64,000 bases of DNA from positions 434,001-498,000 of the forward strand of contig DIYL01000002.1 in assembly GCA_002428985.1 (NCBI GenBank), written 5' to 3'. The position numbers and the translations under genes were made by a program. Of this stretch, positions 59,342-64,000 are shown piece after piece. The notes under the pieces are model-generated. The model was not told where the DNA came from and searched no databases. It worked only from the letters and a program-made list of their open reading frames with translations. This DNA is from Anaerolineales bacterium UBA6055 (GTDB taxonomy: Bacteria > Chloroflexota > Anaerolineae > Aggregatilineales > Phototrophicaceae). The first letter of the stretch is position 1; each line of letters starts with the position of its first letter.

Positions 59342-60340
59342 TCATGACCAATACGTGTCCTTTATCGTCCGTATGAAGCCAAAGGTGCGATCAAGATAGT
59401 GTTGATAATCGTTGATGTCTTCATCATCGGCTGTGAAGATATAATTCATCAGGTTCACACGACGACACAACATATGCAAGTCTAACTGTCCACGATACAT
59501 TTCAGGAAACTGTGATATCCGTTCATACCCCTCTTTAAAATATTGCAAGCAATCAGCGTAATCATCATCAAATCGTGCATACAAGAGCGTCACCGCTACA
59601 TCTTGTATCGGATACCCCCACAGCAAATCTTCAAAATCTATCGGGGTGAGTCGACCATGTGAGATCAACACATTCCAGAAATGTAAATCGCCATGAACCA
59701 CCCGCAGTTCTGCCCTATCTGCGAATAATTTATCGAGATCTGCTTGAATCCTGTCATGAGCAATCTGTAACAGTTCTAGTCCGTCATCAGGGAAATACTG
59801 TTGATTTTCAGGGCCAAATAAGACGTTATTTTCTTCGTATGCGTATGGTGTTTCATAGATCGGCAAATTGAAATCATCCGGTGGTTGAAATGTCAGTGCG
59901 AATCGATGGAGATTTGCAGATAATTCACCGAACGCACGCCAATTTTTAGGGGATAATCGTTCCTCTAATTCAACACCAGACACCCAAGAAAAAACGGTAC
60001 AATAACGGGATTGCGGAACACCCTCAGCACTCGCCTCAACCACCCAACCACCATCTCGTGTTTTGATAGGTTGTGGTGCCGATATATCAGAATCTGCAAG
60101 AGCACTCAAAAACATCATTTCTGAATTGATATTAGCAAGTGAATGTCCAGACGATGACACAGCAACGCGCAACATATATTTCTGACCATCAGTCGTATCA
60201 ACCCGAAAAATACCGTTCGTATGATTGGTAATCAAGCGAACCGACTTTACATCCAAGTTGTATTCAACCAACGCACGAATTGCCAACTGTCGCAACCGAC
60301 GCGCTTTACCAATTGACGTAAGCTGATAATAGTCTTTCAT
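59342..60340 (-). CDS. APH/homoserine-kinase-type phosphotransferase
   Basis: The 332-residue protein has the APH fold: TNHTNGIFRVDTTDGQKYMLRV (nucleotide-binding Lys) near residue 40, and catalytic HGDLHFWNVLI near 218 followed by IDFEDLLWG. The substrate could be a small alcohol, choline-like molecule or antibiotic and is not deducible. It begins 3 bp after the WD40 gene stop and is probably co-transcribed with it. Confidence 0.85.
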   Translation of the reverse strand: MKDYYQLTSIGKARRLRQLAIRALVEYNLDVKSVRLITNHTNGIFRVDTTDGQKYMLRVAVSSSGHSLANINSEMMFLSALADSDISAPQPIKTRDGGWVVEASAEGVPQSRYCTVFSWVSGVELEERLSPKNWRAFGELSANLHRFALTFQPPDDFNLPIYETPYAYEENNVLFGPENQQYFPDDGLELLQIAHDRIQADLDKLFADRAELRVVHGDLHFWNVLISHGRLTPIDFEDLLWGYPIQDVAVTLLYARFDDDYADCLQYFKEGYERISQFPEMYRGQLDLHMLCRRVNLMNYIFTADDEDINDYQHYLDRTFGFIRTIKDTYWS

Positions 60341-60343
60341 GAT

Positions 60344-61270
60344 CTACTCAGTCGGTATCACCCATAACTTAACATAGTTATCGCCACTACCCGATACTAA
60401 CATCGTTCCGGCTGGATTAAAGCTCAGTGATAAAACGGGTTTGCTATGATCGGATAATGTGACTAATTCCTCACCTGTCTCCACATCCCAAATACGGATT
60501 TTATTATCACGCCCACCGGTTGCCAGCAGCATACCGTCCGGCGAAAATGCGACACAATCTGCGCCACCAAAGTGACTCTGCAAAATCTGAGATTGCTTCG
60601 CCTCGTACAAATCCCACAGACGGATTGTCATATCTTTACCCGCTGACGCAATAACAGACCCACCGGGGCTCGTTGCCATCTCGCGCACCCAGTCATCATG
60701 TTCGCCTAGAACAGTCCCGCGTGTCTCAGCTTTCAAATCCCATAAGCGAATACCACGATCTCGTCCAGCCGATAAGATAACATGTCCACCAAGCCCAAAG
60801 GTAACAGACGTCAATTCGTCGGTGTGTCCTTCTAAGACTTCTTGCTGAATCCCAATTTCAGTATTCCATAGGCGGACTGTTTGGTCAGCACTCGCTGTCG
60901 CTAACATAGTCCCCCCGGGACTAAATGCAACACATTCAACCGAGTTGGAGTGTCCTTTGAGGGTAAGGTGTTCACGAATAGTGTTGTTCTCAATCGCCCA
61001 CAACTTAACTGTCGTATCAGCACTGGCTGATGCCAACATTTTGTTATTCCGGCTGAACGCGATTCCCTTCACAGGTCCACTATGATCGGTCAAGGTATGT
61101 GTTGGGGATCCGCCAAATGCATTGATGTATAAGGCAACACCATCACCACCACAAATGCCCAAAACATCCCCCATCGGTGACCATAAGACTTGTGCTATCC
61201 AGCCAAATTGTACCTGTCCAACAGATTGTAAATTTTTGGCATTATCGTATGTGATTTTTTGATAATTCAT
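60344..61270 (-). CDS. WD40-repeat beta-propeller protein
   Basis: The 308-residue protein has seven clear WD40 repeats (for example GPVKGIAFSRNNKMLASASADTTVKLW as a pattern, then VRLWNTE, IRLWDLK, IRIWDVE), forming one complete propeller. It lacks a signal peptide. I start at ATG 61270 because GGGAAGAG lies eight bases upstream. A longer frame adds 13 residues of no family likeness. It probably provides a binding surface in the cytoplasm. Confidence 0.88.
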   Translation of the reverse strand: MNYQKITYDNAKNLQSVGQVQFGWIAQVLWSPMGDVLGICGGDGVALYINAFGGSPTHTLTDHSGPVKGIAFSRNNKMLASASADTTVKLWAIENNTIREHLTLKGHSNSVECVAFSPGGTMLATASADQTVRLWNTEIGIQQEVLEGHTDELTSVTFGLGGHVILSAGRDRGIRLWDLKAETRGTVLGEHDDWVREMATSPGGSVIASAGKDMTIRLWDLYEAKQSQILQSHFGGADCVAFSPDGMLLATGGRDNKIRIWDVETGEELVTLSDHSKPVLSLSFNPAGTMLVSGSGDNYVKLWVIPTE

Positions 61271-61401
61271 AATGTGTTCTCTTCCCAAATACAACACAGA
61301 AACTCGCAATCACACTATAGCACTACTCGCACATTTTGCGCATTAAGCCTTTTATCTGTTTAGCAAGTATAATTTTAGTATGATTATGTTAGGAGCAACC
61401 C

Positions 61402-61755
61402 ATGCAAAAAAAGCGCAAACGTCTCTATGATGTGATTGATCTCTATCCGGGCAATCTTGCAGTCACAGACATTATCATGGAAAAGTGGGGGAGTATCTTG
61501 CATATCAATATCACCTATCGTTATCCACCAAAGTCGGTTTACATCCAACTGACATTTGATGATGTACGCGGCATCGAATGGAACGTCCAGCGCAATTCAC
61601 ATGAGATTGAAGTAGGCAAAGAGGCACAACTAATGTCCCATGACCTAGGCAAATCACGATATAGACGCACAGCACGCTTTGCATCCACTATGGTTGAATT
61701 AATTTTTTCGTACCGTACCCTCAAAATCGCAGTCGACTCCGACGAAGGTACATAA
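61402..61755 (+). CDS. Hypothetical basic cytoplasmic protein
   Basis: The 117-residue protein has a Lys/Arg-rich beginning (MQKKRKRL) and a beta-rich centre (HINITYRYPPKSVYIQLTFDD). AGGAGC lies before the ATG. No family is recognised. It lies between two minus-strand genes and stands alone. Confidence 0.55.
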   Translation: MQKKRKRLYDVIDLYPGNLAVTDIIMEKWGSILHINITYRYPPKSVYIQLTFDDVRGIEWNVQRNSHEIEVGKEAQLMSHDLGKSRYRRTARFASTMVELIFSYRTLKIAVDSDEGT

Positions 61756-61764
61756 ATAATGTCG

Positions 61765-63027
61765 TTATGATTTCACGTTGTCATTCAATGGGATAATATT
61801 CGAAACAAGTGCCTGAATATCTTTAGGGGCAACTTTTCCATGATGTAACGCCACGGCAATTTCAACTTCATCAAAGACATTAATTGATGGACTGCTTGCC
61901 AAACTATCGCTACCCATCAAAACAGGAATATCCTGCTCTAGGAATTTTTCGAGAGGCATCCGTCCACAACGCAACCGCAAATTACTGCGCGGGCAATGAA
62001 CAACCGCACTCCCGCTATCTTTGATCAATTTGATGTCATCATCATTGACTTGAACACAATGAACCAACAGCGGTCGCAAATCAAGCGCACCAATATCCGC
62101 AAGGAATTGTACAGGTGTCTTATTTGGTGAAGTCATCGGTGGTAATACATTCGATACCCCATAATATTTGTCTACAATTGCGCCTGTCCCAGCAGTCATA
62201 AATTCATGTTCCGCCTGACTTTCCGCAACATGAATACACAGTGGGATATTGTGTTGGCGACAATAGTCTAAACCTATTTCCCACAAATCAGGATGCACAG
62301 AAAATGGCGTATGGATAGACATACCGATATGCATACCACGCTGAATATGATGCCGATGTTTCTCGATCATATCCGTCACATCATGCAAGCGAGAAATCGC
62401 TGCAGTTGGGTCAGTGCCTAACAACTCAACATAAACAACACCTTGTAGTCCCGATTTGAGCAGTGGTTCAATACTTTCACCATTGGTTGTAATATCACCA
62501 ACCATCGTTACGCCCGCCGCCACCAAATCTGTGATGCTGTTTTCAATTGCTCGGGAGAATGCTTTATGACGACCACCGCCGAGTTCTGTCAATCCACCAC
62601 TTACATCATCAACAATCCAATCAACAAAATCTTGCCCACCAACATCAGGGCGTTTATGGGCAAGCGCACCTAATTCAAGATGTGTATGAGCGTTTGTCAC
62701 AGGTTGTACCGCATGGATTGCCTGCATCCGGCTGTCATAAATATCATAGTGCGCATCTAATCCTGTAATGCTCAAGACTTCACGCACCCGTTTTGATGGG
62801 TTAGCAATCCTTACCTTACCACTGTTATCTTGCAATGACCGCAGTATCCGTAACCCTGCCGCACTCATATACTCGACATCTTCCATATCAATCACAAGGT
62901 TGGGATCATCATAACTAATCTCACGATTAATCACCTCATGAATTGCCGTAGCATTTATGCTGTCAATGCGTCCTGAAATTGTCAGCAGGTCCGTCATACC
63001 AATAGTTGTTTTACTAATTTCAAACAC
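61765..63027 (-). CDS. STAS domain fused to an amidohydrolase (deaminase-like) barrel
   Basis: The 420-residue protein (GTG 63027, GGGAG eight bases upstream; a TTG five codons earlier is in frame) joins two domains. Residues 1-105 are a STAS domain of the anti-sigma-factor antagonist type with LVIDMEDVEYMSAAGLRIL, where the phospho-acceptor positions read SAAG. From about residue 110 follows a metal-dependent amidohydrolase: NAHTHLELG (His114, His116), HVAE (His266, Glu269), VHCVQV (His323) and GSDSLASSPS (Asp374), as in adenosine/aminodeoxyfutalosine/SAH deaminase relatives. The usual N-terminal beta-sandwich seems replaced by the STAS domain and the C-terminal part is short. It could be a regulated deaminase. 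The substrate is not fixed. Confidence 0.85.
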   Translation of the reverse strand: MFEISKTTIGMTDLLTISGRIDSINATAIHEVINREISYDDPNLVIDMEDVEYMSAAGLRILRSLQDNSGKVRIANPSKRVREVLSITGLDAHYDIYDSRMQAIHAVQPVTNAHTHLELGALAHKRPDVGGQDFVDWIVDDVSGGLTELGGGRHKAFSRAIENSITDLVAAGVTMVGDITTNGESIEPLLKSGLQGVVYVELLGTDPTAAISRLHDVTDMIEKHRHHIQRGMHIGMSIHTPFSVHPDLWEIGLDYCRQHNIPLCIHVAESQAEHEFMTAGTGAIVDKYYGVSNVLPPMTSPNKTPVQFLADIGALDLRPLLVHCVQVNDDDIKLIKDSGSAVVHCPRSNLRLRCGRMPLEKFLEQDIPVLMGSDSLASSPSINVFDEVEIAVALHHGKVAPKDIQALVSNIIPLNDNVKS

Positions 63028-63154
63028 GCAAATTACTCCCAAATTTCATCATTACGTCTCTGCCAATCAACGATGGAACCATGTAAATATGTGGCTAGGT
63101 ATTTTCAAAATACAAATTGATTCAAGGGGTACAGCTACATACCCCTACAGTTTT

Positions 63155-64000
63155 CTAATTCACATCGTTTAGGTTGTTCACAAATGACACAGCACCACAT
63201 GCGCCATCCACAATAACATCATCACCACGCATCCACCGCGCATCGTCTCGTGTTCGCCACCAAGGGGTCATATCTGCATCCAGATAATAAGCATCAATGG
63301 CAACCGTTGTATCTGCAAGAACTTCACCCAGTGCGAACTCAGTTTCCTCAGGGCTAAAGAATGTTTCTCGATCATCAGAAACTGTTAACGTACAATCAGA
63401 CCCCATCTCGTATAACCAGACATCGGTGATCGTACAGGCAGAATCGGGTGTTCGACCAACAAACGACGCGCCAAAATGTCCTTCGCGTTCTTGGATGAGC
63501 AAATTCGCAAACACTAACTGCCCATTCACGAAGACATTGGCTAATCCGCCATCAACTTTATAGACAATATAGGCTTCTTCGGTTGGGTCTGATATTGTCC
63601 CATAATTGAGTGTTGCACCATCATCACCTGCCCCAAAACGGTCAAAAATATAGGCATCAACATCACTATCCACACCCACTTCAAGGAAGTTCGATACACC
63701 GTTGACATCATCACTAATAATCCGTGACATCAACCCACAGGTTTCATATACTTCACCCGCACCCGATTGTAACGCAAGTGTCGCACCAACAATAATATCT
63801 TGTACGATTTCGTCCTCTGCAATGGGCATATATTGGTTACCTTCACCCGAAAATTCGATAATCGGTGCAGTCTGGATAATTTGCCCCTCACGGACATAGC
63901 CTTTTGCAATTAATTCTGTAGTGATGATGCGCCAGCTACTCGTGTAATTTTCAACCCGAATCGATTGCTCATATGGTGCAAGCCCATCAATCATTGCCAG
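63155..64000 (-). CDS. Putative extracellular protein, 5' end outside window
   Basis: At least 279 residues are visible (from the in-frame ATG at 63994), and the frame stays open to the right edge, so the start may lie outside. The sequence is rich in beta strands, acidic, and has a pattern like DUF1080/LamG-type concanavalin-like domains (GNQYMPIAEDEIVQDIIVGATL, VNGQLVFANLLI, HFGASFVG). It ends with CGAVSFVNNLNDVN. No catalytic motif is visible and the binding target is unknown. Confidence 0.55.
   Translation of the reverse strand: MAMIDGLAPYEQSIRVENYTSSWRIITTELIAKGYVREGQIIQTAPIIEFSGEGNQYMPIAEDEIVQDIIVGATLALQSGAGEVYETCGLMSRIISDDVNGVSNFLEVGVDSDVDAYIFDRFGAGDDGATLNYGTISDPTEEAYIVYKVDGGLANVFVNGQLVFANLLIQEREGHFGASFVGRTPDSACTITDVWLYEMGSDCTLTVSDDRETFFSPEETEFALGEVLADTTVAIDAYYLDADMTPWWRTRDDARWMRGDDVIVDGACGAVSFVNNLNDVN

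Noticed and set aside
1..64000. CRISPR array, tRNA, rRNA, insertion sequence or prophage
   Set aside because: No regular spacer-repeat pattern, no cloverleaf, no transposase or integrase motif and no target-site duplication was seen on reading both strands; a computed scan for tRNA and terminal repeats would settle this.

Overview
This 64 kb window looks like a chromosomal segment of a member of the Chloroflexota, probably an Anaerolineae-type lineage. That placement is inferred from gene content and a GC content that I judge by eye to be moderate. The signs are many FHA, Ser/Thr-kinase, TPR, WD40 and TolB-like proteins, exported proteins whose signal peptides end in A-x-A-Q-D-like sites, Thr/Pro-rich linkers, small STAS-like proteins and an MalF/MalG-type sugar importer without its own ATPase. 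I see no rRNA, tRNA, CRISPR array, transposase or phage gene, and nearly all the DNA is assigned to genes.

Layout. 1-3.9 kb: a Ser/Thr kinase-ATPase (cut by the window edge) and an FHA membrane protein. 4.1-6.3 kb: a PfkB sugar kinase and a C45-type acyltransferase. 6.3-11 kb: a TetR regulator divergent from a molybdenum hydroxylase operon (fused FeS-Mo subunit plus an FAD/4-Cys subunit), with a promoter and three matching operator half-palindromes between them. 11-14.4 kb: a minus-strand group (small GHAH-type protein, LRR protein, PPOX flavoprotein, propeller protein). 14.5-21.9 kb: persulfide dioxygenase-rhodanese, a duplicated spondin-domain secreted protein, arylamine N-acetyltransferase, secreted unknowns and IolB. 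22-25.2 kb: a GrdB/PrdB-like selenoprotein read through an in-frame TGA, an M24 peptidase, a CWC cysteine-rich protein and a CPBP membrane protein. 25.2-26.7 kb: an MFS transporter behind what looks like a leader-peptide attenuator.

26.7-32 kb: STAS-like proteins, a phosphoesterase, a beta-lactamase-fold hydrolase, a candidate structured RNA and a BatA/vWA protein. 32-41.8 kb: a kinase-ATPase-TPR regulator and a STAS-like protein that share a 42-bp upstream repeat, then a YndJ-like membrane protein, an alpha/beta hydrolase, an ARMT1/DUF89 phosphatase and a PPOX protein. 41.9-46.2 kb: tandem membrane-anchored propeller paralogues, a CheY-like receiver, a STAS-like protein and a VOC protein. 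46.3-49.4 kb: a sugar ABC importer. 49.6-55 kb: a STAS-like protein, two TPR-TM-TolB paralogues, a PH-domain membrane protein and xanthine phosphoribosyltransferase. 55-64 kb: a kinase-NACHT-membrane fusion, AzlD, VOC, DinB, phosphotransferase, WD40, a STAS-amidohydrolase fusion and a partial secreted protein.

The theme is signalling and regulation (three large kinase-ATPase proteins, FHA, a receiver and six STAS or STAS-like proteins) mixed with isolated metabolic genes. The points most worth a second look are the selenocysteine-recoded gene, the STAS-amidohydrolase fusion, the attenuator upstream of the MFS gene, the 42-bp repeat shared by the kinase and STAS-like genes, the kinase-NACHT-membrane protein and the TetR operator array.
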